Shown here piece after piece: positions 1-8,943 of a DNA stretch of 50,305 nucleotides (its first letter is position 1; each line of letters begins with the position of its first letter). A program made the position numbers and the translations under genes. A model generated the notes under the pieces. That model searched no databases and was not told the DNA's origin. It worked only from the letters and a program-made list of their open reading frames with translations. The stretch is from positions 1-50,305 of the forward strand of contig NZ_JAGKJI010000047.1 in the NCBI RefSeq assembly GCF_020329485.1, in the 5' to 3' direction. This stretch comes from Bradyrhizobium cenepequi. GTDB lineage: Bacteria; Pseudomonadota; Alphaproteobacteria; Rhizobiales; Xanthobacteraceae.

Positions 1-1
1 C

Positions 2-286
2 GGCGCACATGCCATCCTCGTCTTCGACGGCGCCGGCTATCACGGTGCCGGTGCCCTCTCCGTTCCAGACAACATCACCCTGCTACGCTTGCCGCCCTAT
101 GCGCCCGAGCTCAACCCGATCGAAAACGTCTGGGCCTACCTGCGTGCAAACAAACTCGCCATCACCGTGTTCGATGACTATGACGACATCGTCAACAAAA
201 CCTGCGACGCTTGGAACTTCTTTGCAACAGATCCACCGCGGATCGCTGCCATCACCACACGCCATTGGGCAACGGTCAGCCCTTAA
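2..286 (+). pseudogene. IS630-family transposase, C-terminal fragment
   Basis: The reading frame enters from outside the window and ends at TAA 284-286, leaving about 94 residues of a DDE transposase. Visible landmarks are VFDGAGYH, which carries the second catalytic Asp, and PYAPELNPIENVWAYL, which carries the catalytic Glu of the IS630/Tc1-mariner superfamily. The N-terminal DNA-binding half and first Asp lie outside, so I cannot tell whether the copy is intact. It ends about 100 bp before the stop of the relaxase gene, which lies on the other strand. The IS may therefore have removed whatever followed the relaxase, usually a coupling-protein gene in such elements; that last point is inference. 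Confidence 0.85.
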
Positions 287-297
287 GGCCGTTGGTA

Positions 298-325
298 TTA
301 TACTATTTCTGCGGAAGTAGTATAA
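298..325. repeat. Palindrome just after the IS630 transposase
   Basis: TTATACTA at 298-305 is repeated as its exact reverse complement TAGTATAA at 318-325, with a 12-bp centre. It starts 11 bp after the transposase stop. It may belong to the terminal inverted repeat of the IS or be a transcription stop; the missing left IS end prevents a decision. Confidence 0.5.
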
Positions 326-385
326 CAATTCTGTCGCAACATAAGCTACTGATTTACCGAGGTATTCACTTTCGCGCTCGTGCCT

Positions 386-2353
386 TCAACGCCCGATACC
401 CCGCTTTAGGCCGATCGACCAGGAAATCCCCTCTCCACCAACGCTGCCCGCGACGAGCTGCCCGTGCGCCCGCTCCAAAACCGGCCGCCATGGCACCAGC
501 GCAAAATCATGCGCGCGCTCGATCAGGGCAAATCGTCCACTGTTCAGTGTCAGCATGCGCCGATAAACGCCGGTGACGTTGTCGCCCGCCTTGATCTCGA
601 AGTGCTCAAGCCCCGTTCGCGCCGAAATATCCGCAGCTGTTCGGGCAAGCTCTCGGCCCTCCAGCGTCCGCAGCAAAGTCCGCGCATAGCGCATCTGACC
701 ATCCTGCTCCCGCGCGAGCCCCTGCTCGATCAGCCATTGCCGCCTTACCCGCAGTGCTGTCTCGACCTCCGCCCCCATTCCGCTTGGCGCCAGCGCTTCC
801 GGCACTTTGGCAACGAGCTGGCGATCGAGCCAGGTCGCCCCGAGCGCCTGCGGCAAATCCTCGAGCCGATGCCAGGAAAGAACCGCAACCTGCACCGGCT
901 TGCGCGAGCGGTCAAACGCCTCATACCGCAACGCTCGATCGAGATGGTTTTCGCCGACCTTCCAGCTCCCGTCACTTTGCCGGCTCACCAACCCCGCCTG
1001 TCGCATCGCCTCCAGGCGCCGCACATGGGAGGCGACATATTCGCCAGAGGCTTGCGGATCGAACGCCCGGTGCAGGCGATCGCTGTAGACGCCATGATGC
1101 GCAGCAGCGATCTTGCCGATGGTCCGATCGATCTCGCGTGGCTCAACGGTGCGCGATCTGAGTTCGACAATGCTGTTCCGGACAGGCGCGTCTTCATTGG
1201 CGGCGAGACCACCGATCTCGGCGTAATGCGTTCGCCCGTCGATGCCGTCGAGCACCACATAGCGGCGCTCACTCAATTCATCCGAAAACCCTTCGCCGAC
1301 AACCCTGCCGACCAAGCGCCGGCCGCCTTGTTCCGGATCGAAGATCGCGTAGCTGCCTCCTGCCCGCGAAAGTCCGGCGGCGCCAAGCTCCCGATGCATG
1401 GTCTTGATGATGTCGCCGCGTTCGCCCATTCGCCTGAGTTTTGCTTCGAGCTCGGCATCGATCCGCCAATGGAAAGGCGCCTCCTCGCCCGCCAAGCCCA
1501 TCCGCTCGAGGGTTCGCAACCGCCCTATCCGCGCCGACTGCCAGGCGGGTTCGCTTGTGGGTCTTGCACCGACGTCCAGCCTCCCTTCGACGGCATCGCG
1601 CAGGATGGCGCGATCGAGGCGCGTGAACCGCTCGGCGGTGACCTCCTGCTGAAGCTTGCGGGTGGCTTCGATTTCCGTCTCCGGGCCGAGCTCCCGGGTG
1701 ATGAGATCCGACGCCCGCGCTCGCAAGCCGTGGGCGATGTACTCGCGGGCGATGACAAGGTCATCTCCGGCGTCATCCTTGCCGCGCAGCACGATGTGGC
1801 TGTGGGGATGGCCGGTGTTGAAATGATCGACCGCGACCCAGTCGAGCCTGGTGCCGAGGTCCTGTTCCATCTGCCGCATCAGGTCGCGGATGAAGGGCTT
1901 CAGATCCGTTAGCTCCGCGCTGTCCTCCGGCGCCACGATGAAGCGAAACTGGTGGCGGTCAACACCGCTTCGTTCCGCGAACGCCTTGCCGTCGGCGTGG
2001 TCGCTTCCCGCGGCGTAGAGTTCGCCCGGCTCGCCGGCGCGTGTGACGCCGTCGCGCTGCACATAGCGCAGATGCGCTTGGGTAGCGCTCGTCTCGCCTG
2101 CCTTGATGCTCACGATGCGCGCCTTGATCACGACCCGGCGCCGTCCCGCATCCCGACGCCGCCCCGCGAGGACCGTACCCTGCGCGCCACCTCGTCCGAT
2201 GCAGGCACCGGTGAACGACGACGCTCGCCGCGAACTCGGAACCGCCTTCTGCGCCTCCTGACGGACACGCCGTAGATAGCTCGTTGCTCGCCTGGCTTTG
2301 CGGTTGCCGATCCGCCCGAGCTTCACGTCGAATTCGTCGTCGATCTCTTTCAT
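386..2353 (-). CDS. rlxS: RlxS-like relaxase (VirD2-type, DUF3363)
   Basis: Relaxase of about 655 residues that would nick oriT and lead the transferred strand during conjugation. The metal-binding signature VDHFNTGHPHSHIVLRG (about residues 180-195) has the spaced histidines of the VirD2/MobA fold, and a candidate nucleophilic Tyr sits in HLRYVQRDG near residue 100. The long C-terminal half matches the DUF3363 relaxases of rhizobial ICEs. The N-terminus is basic and rich in Arg. I prefer ATG 2353 (MKEIDDEFDVKLGRIGNRK) because related proteins start close to this acidic-then-basic motif; ATG 2368 in the same frame is possible. It is on the same strand as the traF-rdfS-fseA cassette at 6.4-8.1 kb, but an endonuclease remnant and an inserted DUF3616/IS segment now separate them. 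No frameshift is visible, so it may still be functional. Confidence 0.8.
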   Translation of the reverse strand: MKEIDDEFDVKLGRIGNRKARRATSYLRRVRQEAQKAVPSSRRASSFTGACIGRGGAQGTVLAGRRRDAGRRRVVIKARIVSIKAGETSATQAHLRYVQRDGVTRAGEPGELYAAGSDHADGKAFAERSGVDRHQFRFIVAPEDSAELTDLKPFIRDLMRQMEQDLGTRLDWVAVDHFNTGHPHSHIVLRGKDDAGDDLVIAREYIAHGLRARASDLITRELGPETEIEATRKLQQEVTAERFTRLDRAILRDAVEGRLDVGARPTSEPAWQSARIGRLRTLERMGLAGEEAPFHWRIDAELEAKLRRMGERGDIIKTMHRELGAAGLSRAGGSYAIFDPEQGGRRLVGRVVGEGFSDELSERRYVVLDGIDGRTHYAEIGGLAANEDAPVRNSIVELRSRTVEPREIDRTIGKIAAAHHGVYSDRLHRAFDPQASGEYVASHVRRLEAMRQAGLVSRQSDGSWKVGENHLDRALRYEAFDRSRKPVQVAVLSWHRLEDLPQALGATWLDRQLVAKVPEALAPSGMGAEVETALRVRRQWLIEQGLAREQDGQMRYARTLLRTLEGRELARTAADISARTGLEHFEIKAGDNVTGVYRRMLTLNSGRFALIERAHDFALVPWRPVLERAHGQLVAGSVGGEGISWSIGLKRGIGR

Positions 2354-2369
2354 GGCGGGCGCTCGCAAT

Positions 2370-2853
2370 CCAGGGAGCCGCCGATATGTGGTGCGGCCGG
2401 CGCCGTGCCAAGACGCAGACGTAACGCGCCAAGGACGCCATCACCTTGCAACTGGCGTGGCGACATCGCGCGCCGTGTCAGCGACAAATCTTGGATGTGC
2501 AGGCAAGGGCTTGGGCGTCACGAAGCGCCAGTGCTTTTATCTTGCCCTCCCGCCGATCTGACAGCCTCCTTCCTAGAGCTCGCTCACCTTGCTGAAGTCT
2601 GGACCGATAGGCCGGTGGAAATTCGTAGCAAACTACATAGAGGTGGATGCCCGATGGCGCACGAACTAGTCTGCGCCCTGGGACTTCCGACGCTGCACCC
2701 GCTCGACCGCACCCGTGATTGAAAGCCAAAATATCGCCGCGGCAGCCGCGCGCGGCAACGCGAAGTCGTATCCTACATCGCCGCTAAAATCGACGGCGAG
2801 AGCGCCACCTGAATTCGGCAAAGTCTTCTTGGGGACCCCCCGACCTTCCGGAA
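2370..2853. other. Gap between relaxase and small membrane protein
   Basis: No gene could be supported here. Short open frames exist on both strands but have no recognisable motif or good ribosome-binding site. This stretch upstream of the relaxase is a reasonable place to look for oriT, but I see no diagnostic nic-site sequence. Confidence 0.4.
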
Positions 2854-3135
2854 CTAGCTCTCGTTTTCGTTCGTCTTGAGCTGGCTCGACCAGCCGCAGA
2901 ACGCCTTGCTGCCAAGGAGATAGAGGATGAGAATAAGCGCGGCAATGACGGGGGACCCCAGCATGCCCAAGGCCGGGATCAACTGCACAAGGTAGGCACC
3001 GAGTGTCAGTCCTCCGGCCCCGACGACGGTTTCCGGCGTCGGCGCCTTGCCGAACTTTCCGATCTTCTTGAACGCATCGTCGACCATCTTTCGTATCTTG
3101 GGATCGCCGCAGATATAGCCGCGCACGACTCGCAT
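2854..3135 (-). CDS. Small two-helix membrane protein, unknown function
   Basis: This 93-residue protein is not one I recognise. Residues 1-35 are polar and basic (DDAFKKIGKFGKAPTPE). Two hydrophobic stretches follow, roughly residues 38-58 (VVGAGGLTLGAYLVQLIPAL) and 60-78 (LGSPVIAALILILYLLGSK), and the tail is polar. This is the pattern of a small inner-membrane protein. It starts 21 bp after the stop of the broken endonuclease gene on the same strand, so the two were probably co-transcribed. A partner role, such as an immunity-type protein for a secreted nuclease, is only a guess from adjacency. Confidence 0.5.
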   Translation of the reverse strand: MRVVRGYICGDPKIRKMVDDAFKKIGKFGKAPTPETVVGAGGLTLGAYLVQLIPALGMLGSPVIAALILILYLLGSKAFCGWSSQLKTNENES

Positions 3136-3156
3136 CAGCAGCGCGAAGAAGCCGGA

Positions 3157-4578
3157 TTAATGGTGTGCCTGCAGCGCGAGCTGATACGGGTCGGCGGTAG
3201 TCATTCCTTGTTTCGAGAGCTCTTCACGCAGCCATTCCAGCCTCTTCAAGGCGTGAGGGTGCATTTTGGCCGCCGCTTCGAAGTCCTGTTGCGACTTGAG
3301 CGCCCAGGTACGGTATGCCGAGCTGCGTTGAGATTTTGCCTTCAGGTCGGAGGAAATTGCAAAGGGCTCTTTGAGCAGCACACCCACCAGCCGTCCGAGG
3401 CGCTGAGCTGCTTTCTCCTTGTCGTTTTGATCAACGACCTCTTGCAAACTCTGGTGGTACTCTGCTCTCGCCAATTGATCGAGTTGGGCGAATCCGGCCT
3501 GGATGTCGGCGCCTTGGGGCATTGACGTGTCTACCTCTTCGCGACCGGCAATGGCCTCACCGAGCACTCCATTGCGAGCATTAGCCGCCAGCGTCCCGGC
3601 AACGCCGGTCGACGTCGACCTGTCGGAGCGGATTAGGATGTCCGAGACACGCGTGATCTCAATGCCCTCTTCGTCCAGGCTCTCCTCTGCAGCGCGTTCC
3701 GGCATCTGGTCCCATTCCGTGACCGGGCCGAAGCTAATGTCGAGATCGCGTTCGATCTGACTGATGCGCTTCTGTCGTATCGAGAACCGCCCCGGGTCGA
3801 TAGCTTCCTCAGGTAAATTCTCGATCAGGTCACGCTGGCTGAGAACGAATCCGATGGCGCCGGGCGGTTCGTTCCGGTCGCGCCAGATGACGATCTTGAA
3901 GAACGCCCATGGGACGCGAGCGTCGTCCAACTTCTTGTCGCGGTCCCCGAAAATGGGGCCGTTGAAGATCGACAAGCGCGTTCTCTGCTGGCCGCCCTGC
4001 TCCGAGCTGAAGTTTTCCAGATCACCCCATAGATCGAGATTCGCACTGGTGAAATCGGTCGAGCGGTTGAGGAGATAGTATTGCGGCGCAGCGTTGGTGT
4101 AGTGTAACGTATCCCAATTCGCAGCCAGGGCATCGTCCTTGTCGCTGCCCCACGCGGCGTCGTCACGCCGAGTAAGATGGCCTTTGTCGTAGTCATTATC
4201 GTTGTAGTACGCACCCCCGAGCTGATCCTGCGGATCAATACGCCAGGACTGACTGCCTTCGTCGCGCGAAACTGACTCTGGCGGATTGAAGTTCACCGTT
4301 GCATGCGGACACATAGGCCATGCGTCGCTGCTCGTTCATGATGATACTGAAGCGATGATACCCGACCGCCGCTTGCGCTCTTTCGCACCTGCTCAATCAG
4401 TCGATTCAGTCGAAGCGCCACACGCGGCGGCGTATCTGCAGCGAGCGCACGTCCTTCCTCGAGAGCTTCGGTTTTTTTCTCGCGGACTTCAGTGCGCGCG
4501 CCACCGTTTGGCGGCTTCTGCTGCCCGCTCCAGAAATACGGAATTGAAGTCGGGATCATTGTCCATTTCTGCGGCCAT
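3157..4578 (-). pseudogene. DNA/RNA non-specific endonuclease (NucA/EndoG type), disrupted
   Basis: The main open segment (3157-4314) encodes a beta-beta-alpha-metal nuclease. It contains NDYDKGHLTRRDDAAWG, the DRGH-type motif with the catalytic His, followed by LHYTNAAPQ, which carries the metal-binding Asn typical of the NucA/endonuclease G family. The segment starts inside the nuclease fold (MCPHATVNFNPPE), so the N-terminus is missing. Upstream, ATG 4578 begins a 29-residue peptide (MAAEMDNDPDFNSVFLERA) that hits a stop. The next frame continues as TEVREKKTEALEEGR and VALRLNRLIEQVRKSA down to about 4293, as expected for a frameshifted N-terminal region. At least one frameshift and probably an internal deletion separate the parts. 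Larger relatives can carry a trypsin-like domain between these regions; none is visible here. Confidence 0.7.
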
Positions 4579-4838
4579 GGTGATTGTCCTAGGTGGGCTC
4601 AAAGCCTGATTGGGAATGCGTTCGGAGCTTGGCAGAGGCACGTGAGCAAATGATTGCCAACCGCGCATCGGGCTATTTCAGGGTACCCTCGGAGAACGGT
4701 CAGAGGCGCGGGTCGGGACGGCAATCCCGCCCGCCGCGATCAATAAATTCATGGTTCGAACGCCCTAAACGAAAGGTTGTGTAATCGAGTATTCGCTGTA
4801 TCGCAGTCAAATGCAACTACGACTTTTTGTCGCTTAAA
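4579..4838. other. Divergent intergenic region
   Basis: This separates the endonuclease remnant (minus) from the DUF3616 gene (plus) and becomes AT-rich towards 4800. Promoters for both are expected here. I cannot assign convincing -35/-10 boxes. Confidence 0.3.
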
Positions 4839-5556
4839 ATGATTTCCGTCATACGTTTTTCATTCGCCGCGGCGTTGCGGCCCGCGGTTCTCTGCATCGT
4901 CGTTGCCGCCGTCGCGGCGGCATCCTCTGTGGCCAGGGCCGAGGAGAGCTGGCCGGTCAAGCACGAGCTCAGCGGCAAAGACGGCAAAAAGTCCAAGGAC
5001 GTCAGTGGGATCGCGTGCACGACGGGGCATTGCTTTCCGCGCTCGTGCCTTGTGATCGATGACAATCTGCAAGACGGTCAATTCGTGACGCTTAAGCAGG
5101 GCAAGCTCGTTGCGGGCGCGCCGGTCAAGCTCATCGACAATACGTTCAAGCGCAGGGCTCTCGAGCTCGATGGCGAGGGCGTCGCATTTGCAGGCGACCA
5201 CTACTACGTGATTGGCTCGCACGGCCATCCGCGTGACAAGAAGCACAAGCTAGATCCCACCAAGGACGCCGGGGAAATCACGGCGCGCATCCTGGCAAGC
5301 AGTCAGATTGTGCGCTTTCGCCCGGACGAGAATCAAACAGCCGCGGTCGACATCGAGCGGACATCAAAGCTGAGGGACATTATCGCCTCGGATCAGGTTC
5401 TTGCCCCCTATCTGGACCGGCGGCTGGAGGACAATGGGCTGACCATCGAGGGGGTCGCGGTCAAAGACGGCCGGCTGTATGCAGGCTTTCGCGGCCCCGT
5501 TCTTGACGATAATCGCGCCGCAATCCTTTCCGTCGAGGTCGACACCCTGTTTGGCG
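4839..5556 (+). pseudogene. Exported DUF3616 protein, 3' end replaced by IS sequence
   Basis: ATG 4839 opens a protein with a clear Sec signal peptide: a basic start, a hydrophobic core VLCIVVAAVAAASSVA and a likely cleavage after ARA. The mature part contains GIACTTGHCFPRSCLVIDD, LDGEGVAFAGDHYYVIGSHGHPR and GLTIEGVAVKDGRLYAGFRGP, repeated blade-like segments typical of periplasmic DUF3616 proteins. About 240 residues remain. At about 5550-5560 the sequence switches to the middle of an IS5-type transposase, so the C-terminal blades are lost and the frame runs on into unrelated IS codons to 5717. The gene lies opposite to the surrounding conjugation genes and appears to be an insertion between traF and the relaxase. 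Confidence 0.7.
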
Positions 5557-6183
5557 GGACCCCGACAGTCGGCTTTACCGCAAGGCCGCCGGACGGGAGG
5601 CAAAGCTCTGCTACATCGGCCACGCCACCATGGAGAACCGCCATGGGCTGGCTGTGGCCGGCATGGTCACGCGCGCCGGCGGCACCGCCGAGTGTCGCGC
5701 CTCGGAGCGGATGCTAAAAACCAAGGCCAAGAACGCTGGCCACCGCATCACCGCCGGCGAGGACAAGGCCTATGACACGGCCGATCATGTGGCCAATCTT
5801 CGCGCCATCAACGTCACACCGCACGTGACGCAGAACAATGCCGTCACCAAAACCGGCAAGCGCCGCCGAAGCGCCATCGACGAACGGACCACGCGCGACC
5901 AGGGCTATGCCATGTCGCAATCGCGCCGGGCGATGATCGAATGCATCTTCGGCTGGGGCAAGCAGCACGGTACGATGCACAAAACCAAACATCGCGGCCT
6001 CTGGCGCGTTGCCGCCGACTTCACACTTAACCTGATCGCCTACAATCTGATCCGCATCCCCAAACTGGTCACGGCATAGCCAATGCCGTCGCTCGGGCGA
6101 CCGGCAAGCGCACACCATCAAACACATCACCGACCCAAAGACACCGCGAATGCCTAAATTTCTGGGTTTTTCAGCAGACTGCT
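5555..6183 (+). mobile_element. IS5-type transposase 3' remnant with one terminal repeat
   Basis: Translation in the frame of ATG 5630 gives the C-terminal half of a transposase. It runs from DPDSRLYRK through LCYIGHATMENRH, GEDKAYDTADHV, NVTPHVTQN and RRSAIDERTTRDQGYAMSQ to the stop at 6079. The same blocks occur in the IS at 42.25-43.77 kb (DPDARLYRK, GADKAYDAEDFV, NVTPHVAQN), which defines the family. The outer end is a terminal repeat, TTTTTCAGCAGACTGCT at 6167-6183, resembling the ends of the other IS. The left half and left terminal repeat are absent. The element is therefore immobile and was joined to DUF3616 by deletion or recombination, not by simple transposition. Confidence 0.8.
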
Positions 6184-6389
6184 CGAGAGTTTTTCCCAAG
6201 TTCACAAGGAGCTCGGCTTGCTCGTCGGAAGGGCTCTCGACGTCATTGTGCCGATCTCAGCTTGCCCTCGGGCATCAGGGAGGTAACGAGAGACGACGGC
6301 GCTTGGACGAGCGGAGGAGCCCCGAACGCCGGCAAACCGCGGCAAGCGGCTCCGGCACAACTGCTGACGTTCGTTTCGTCTTTTCCAAT

Positions 6390-6928
6390 CTAGCCGTCGG
6401 GATTCCAAGTCCACAGCGGCCGCGCCACGCCCAGAATATCGCACCGCAGGACCGGTCCGAAGTAACGCGAGTCGAACGAATTGGGATGCGGCTGCAGCAG
6501 GAAATACTCCCCCTCGACCAGTCTCATGCAGCCTTCCCAGGTTGGCAGCGGGCGCCCCTCCCGGTCCTTCTCCAGCACTTCGGCGGTGACCTGTCCATTG
6601 ATGGATATGGTGCCGATCGGCTCCTTGGCGCGGCATATTCATCGCCGCCGATAGCGGTGACCTGTTTGAGCAGTGGGACCGGCACCGGCAGGATTTGATG
6701 TGTAATGATCAGAAGCTCGACCGCCGGCGGCGGCTTGAAAACGGCGAGTTCGCCTCGCATCGGCAACCGTTGCTCCATGTAATAGAAGCCGAGCGGCGCG
6801 CTGCCTGAGGCGTTGTAGATCAGAAGCGGTACTGCGGGCACAGACCATATCAGAAGAGTGACAATGCCGGCGCACATGGCCGAGAGGATTGTGGCCTGGC
6901 GCCACAGTCTTGCGCGATCAATCGGCAT
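6390..6928 (-). pseudogene. traF: TraF-like S26-family conjugal peptidase, frameshifted copy 1
   Basis: ATG 6928 starts MPIDRARLWRQATILSAM, a hydrophobic segment and IYNASGSAPLGFYYMEQRL, whose Ser sits where TraF/S26 signal peptidases carry the nucleophile. The frame is correct through LLKQVTAIGGDE (about 6640) and then one base is missing relative to the intact paralogue at 35556-36095, so translation derails. The continuation is readable in another frame (EKDREGRPLPTWEG to PLWTWNPDG, ending at 6390). In conjugation systems TraF matures pilin and processes mating-pair proteins at the membrane. The start overlaps the rdfS stop by 11 bp, so translational coupling is likely. The frameshift should inactivate this copy. 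Confidence 0.8.
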
Positions 6929-7136
6929 CGGACGTAGACCTCCGCTTGTTCGCATGCGACCATTCGACGAGGTCTTCAATGTGATAGCGGACGTAACGGC
7001 CGTGCTTGCGGTAGGCTGGTCCCCTGCCGTTCACCCGCATCTTCTCAAGCGTGTTCTTGGTGAGCCGCAGCCAGGCGGCTGCTTCCACCGTATTGAGGAA
7101 CGGCTTGTCAGGTTCTTTATCGTCACTCTTCGTCAT
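6918..7136 (-). CDS. rdfS: RdfS-like excisionase, MerR-type helix-turn-helix, copy 1
   Basis: This 72-residue DNA-binding protein contains FLNTVEAAAWLRLTKNTLEKMRV followed by GPAYRKHGRYVRYHIEDLVEW, the helix-turn-helix plus wing of excisionase/recombination directionality factors. ATG 7136 is chosen because an AGGAG box lies about 10 bases upstream and because this start is shared with copy 2 at 36085-36303. The frame extends further upstream without conservation. The two copies are almost identical over 72 residues; I see differences only near EWSH versus EYSL. In Mesorhizobium ICEs RdfS turns the integrase towards excision and also activates conjugation genes. It lies between fseA and traF, as expected for a cassette activated by FseA. 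No integrase is in the window. Confidence 0.75.
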   Translation of the reverse strand: MTKSDDKEPDKPFLNTVEAAAWLRLTKNTLEKMRVNGRGPAYRKHGRYVRYHIEDLVEWSHANKRRSTSDAD

Positions 7137-7183
7137 ATTTCGAACACTCCTATCGCACCAGACACAACCCACGGGTGCAAGCG

Positions 7184-7270
7184 GAAGCGTCGTCCGATTG
7201 GGAGCTATTTTGGGAGTGGCGAAGATGAGAGGTGTTGTTTCCGCCATCCCGCGCAAGCAAGGGTCGTCAA
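7184..7270 (-). promoter_or_regulatory. Conserved block upstream of rdfS, copy 1
   Basis: The gap between fseA and rdfS shares GAAGCGTCGTC, ATTGGGAGTGGCGAA and a GCCATCC-GCG-AAGCAAG block with the equivalent gap of the second cassette (36351-36435), although the bases between them differ. In the Mesorhizobium paradigm FseA activates the rdfS promoter, so these blocks are candidates for the promoter and FseA site. No clear -35/-10 pair is assigned. Confidence 0.45.
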
Positions 7271-7294
7271 AACGACAATGGCAGAGCGAGCCAA

Positions 7295-8116
7295 CTAACT
7301 CAGAAGAGCGCGATAACCGCCTTTCATCAATTCGGTGCCTTTGGCGACGAGGCGTCGGGTGCGGTCCTTCAAAAATTGACTATGGCCGTGCCATTCCTCA
7401 GCAACTTTTTTCTCACCAAAGATCGTTATCGCGATCTGTCGGTAGGTCCTGCCCTTCAGGCTTTCGTCGAGCGCAATCAGGGCATGACGGAGACGTGCGT
7501 CGCTTGTGAACGGCGGCTTTTGGATCGCTCCATGCCGTTGCTCGGTGAAGCGCTGCAGGCGTCGGAGAAGCTCTGTCTGCCCCGCAAGATCGGCAAGATC
7601 GTGCAATTCGAACACTGGCGCAAACGGAGCGGTCAGGACGGAAAGCCCATGAATTTCGACCGGGACTTGCGAGCCCCTTCCCTTCATCAGGACTAGCGTG
7701 ACGCCATCGATCCCGATAACCGCCCTTCGGTCGACGTTGAAATCGGCCAGCGTGCGCGCTGTGGAGGCATTATCGGGGTCGTTTGGCCGCTGTGCGTTTA
7801 GCCGAACAACCCCCTTTAGCGCGCTTGTATGCCAGAACACGGGGGCCTGATGAGGGCAAAGCTTCGGATCGGCGAAGGTGTAGAGTCCCCATTTCTCGGC
7901 ACGTGGAAAGCGTCGCCTGAGGCGCAACAGCTGCGTCCTATCCTTCAGCGTGACGCATGGCAGGTGCCGGGGAACGGAGCTTCGCCAGTCCGCGATATAG
8001 TCATCATTTCGGCGTAAGAACTCCCACGCCCAGTCGGCCCCAGCATAATCGGCAGAATCGCAGGAAGCGGCGTGGTCGTCGGTGCGACCACGCGGAGAAA
8101 CGACGGAATGATTCAC
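7295..8116 (-). CDS. fseA: FseA-like excision activator (DUF6499 + DUF2285), copy 1
   Basis: A 273-residue protein with an N-terminal DUF6499-like segment (DWAWEFLRRNDDYIADWR, LRLRRRFPRAEKWGLYTFAD) and a C-terminal DUF2285 segment (RLRHALIALDESLKGRTYR, AITIFGEKKVAEEW, DRTRRLVAKGTELMKGGYR). In Mesorhizobium this combination is FseA, activator of rdfS; there it is made from two genes by ribosomal frameshifting, while here the halves are one uninterrupted frame. DUF2285 is a helix-turn-helix variant that can also act as antiactivator (QseM). GTG 8116 is chosen because it aligns within a few residues of the ATG start of copy 2 (37257); the frame runs further upstream into a different small gene. 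It precedes rdfS and traF on the same strand. Confidence 0.75.
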   Translation of the reverse strand: MNHSVVSPRGRTDDHAASCDSADYAGADWAWEFLRRNDDYIADWRSSVPRHLPCVTLKDRTQLLRLRRRFPRAEKWGLYTFADPKLCPHQAPVFWHTSALKGVVRLNAQRPNDPDNASTARTLADFNVDRRAVIGIDGVTLVLMKGRGSQVPVEIHGLSVLTAPFAPVFELHDLADLAGQTELLRRLQRFTEQRHGAIQKPPFTSDARLRHALIALDESLKGRTYRQIAITIFGEKKVAEEWHGHSQFLKDRTRRLVAKGTELMKGGYRALLS

Positions 8117-8135
8117 TAGCCGCCCCCGCAGAGAA

Positions 8136-8261
8136 CTACCCGACACCGACCGTTGCGGCCAAATCGGGCAAGAGAACGGCCTCAAGGCGGGCCTGGGCAA
8201 GATAGATGCGCTTGAGCATTGCGCCTGGCGCATCGGGAAACACGTTGAACGGACGCGCCAC
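8136..8261 (-). CDS. 41-residue conserved ORF upstream of fseA
   Basis: GTG 8261 follows a GGAG box at a good distance and opens a 41-residue frame: VARPFNVFPDAP, then MLKRIYLAQARLEAVLLPDLAATVGVG and a stop 19 bp before the fseA start. The second cassette has a related start (MASPFKVFPDPQ at 38066). A related ending (AVLLPHLAETISVG) lies just before its fseA gene, so both ends of this tiny gene recur. It may be a leader peptide or small regulator co-transcribed with fseA. I do not recognise the family. Confidence 0.5.
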   Translation of the reverse strand: MARPFNVFPDAPGAMLKRIYLAQARLEAVLLPDLAATVGVG

Positions 8262-8596
8262 CGGTCGGCTCCATCTTGTGATCTTCTTTCATCTAAGCAG
8301 AGGCATAGGGCGAGTCGACCGACGGCTCTGGGCTTAATTTGCTCTTGGATCTTGACTCTTCAGCTATTCGACCTGCCCCGCGCGTGAGCGGGACTGGAGC
8401 CGCCGCGCCGAATCGTTCGCGCGTCGCACCTTCATCAATGGCATGGAGCGAGGGCTGCAAAACGCAACCCTCCTTAACAAATTTAGGAGATTTTTCAGCC
8501 TTTCGAAATCGACTGCAGATTTACTCGAGGAGAAAGCGTCCGAAATTTGGTGTTCCTATTTCTTGCCCCAGGACTGGAGGACGTGCCGGCATAGAA
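8262..8596. other. Intergenic region upstream of the fseA cassette
   Basis: I see no gene here. The promoter of the leader ORF-fseA-rdfS-traF cassette should lie in the first part, reading to the left. No quorum-sensing type dyad was found by eye. Confidence 0.35.
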
Positions 8597-8943
8597 TCAG
8601 GTTTTCTGATTCTTCTCGTCAACGATCACGATGCGCGGCTGAAACCTCCGAGCTTCATCGCTGTCGAAATTCGCGTATGCGACAATAATGACCTTGTCGC
8701 CTACCATTGCCTGACGCGCCGCGGCTCCGTTGAGACCGATCATGCCCGAGCCGGCGGGAGCCTCTATGACGTAGGTTGAAAATCGAGCACCATTGTCGAT
8801 GTTGTACACGTCTACGCGCTCATTAACGAGGAAGCCGGCGGCCTCGATGAGGTTTCAATCGATGGAAATCGAGCCCCATAGTGCAAGTCGGCCTCCGTTA
8901 CGTGCGCACGATGGATTTTGCCCTTCATCAAGGTCACTTGCAT
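8597..8943 (-). pseudogene. panD: Aspartate 1-decarboxylase (panD) pseudogene
   Basis: The C-terminal two thirds are clean: VYNIDNGARFSTYV, GSGMIGLNGAAARQAMVGDKVIIVAYANF and PRIVIVDEKNQ, all diagnostic of PanD, which makes beta-alanine for pantothenate. The N-terminus is still readable from ATG 8943 (MQVTLMKGKIHRAHVTEADLHY). A base is missing after LHY, and the following SID-NLIEAAGFLVNERVDV stretch carries an in-frame TGA. PanD self-cleaves at a Gly-Ser bond; that Ser region (GSISID in the family) is exactly where the frameshift falls. Length matches the family at about 115 residues. The gene is therefore dead by one frameshift and one nonsense change. No panB or panC is adjacent. Confidence 0.8.

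Noticed and set aside
464..1912. Long plus-strand open frame of about 480 codons opposite the relaxase
   Set aside because: It is the antisense shadow of the relaxase gene; its translation has no family resemblance while the minus strand has clear relaxase motifs.
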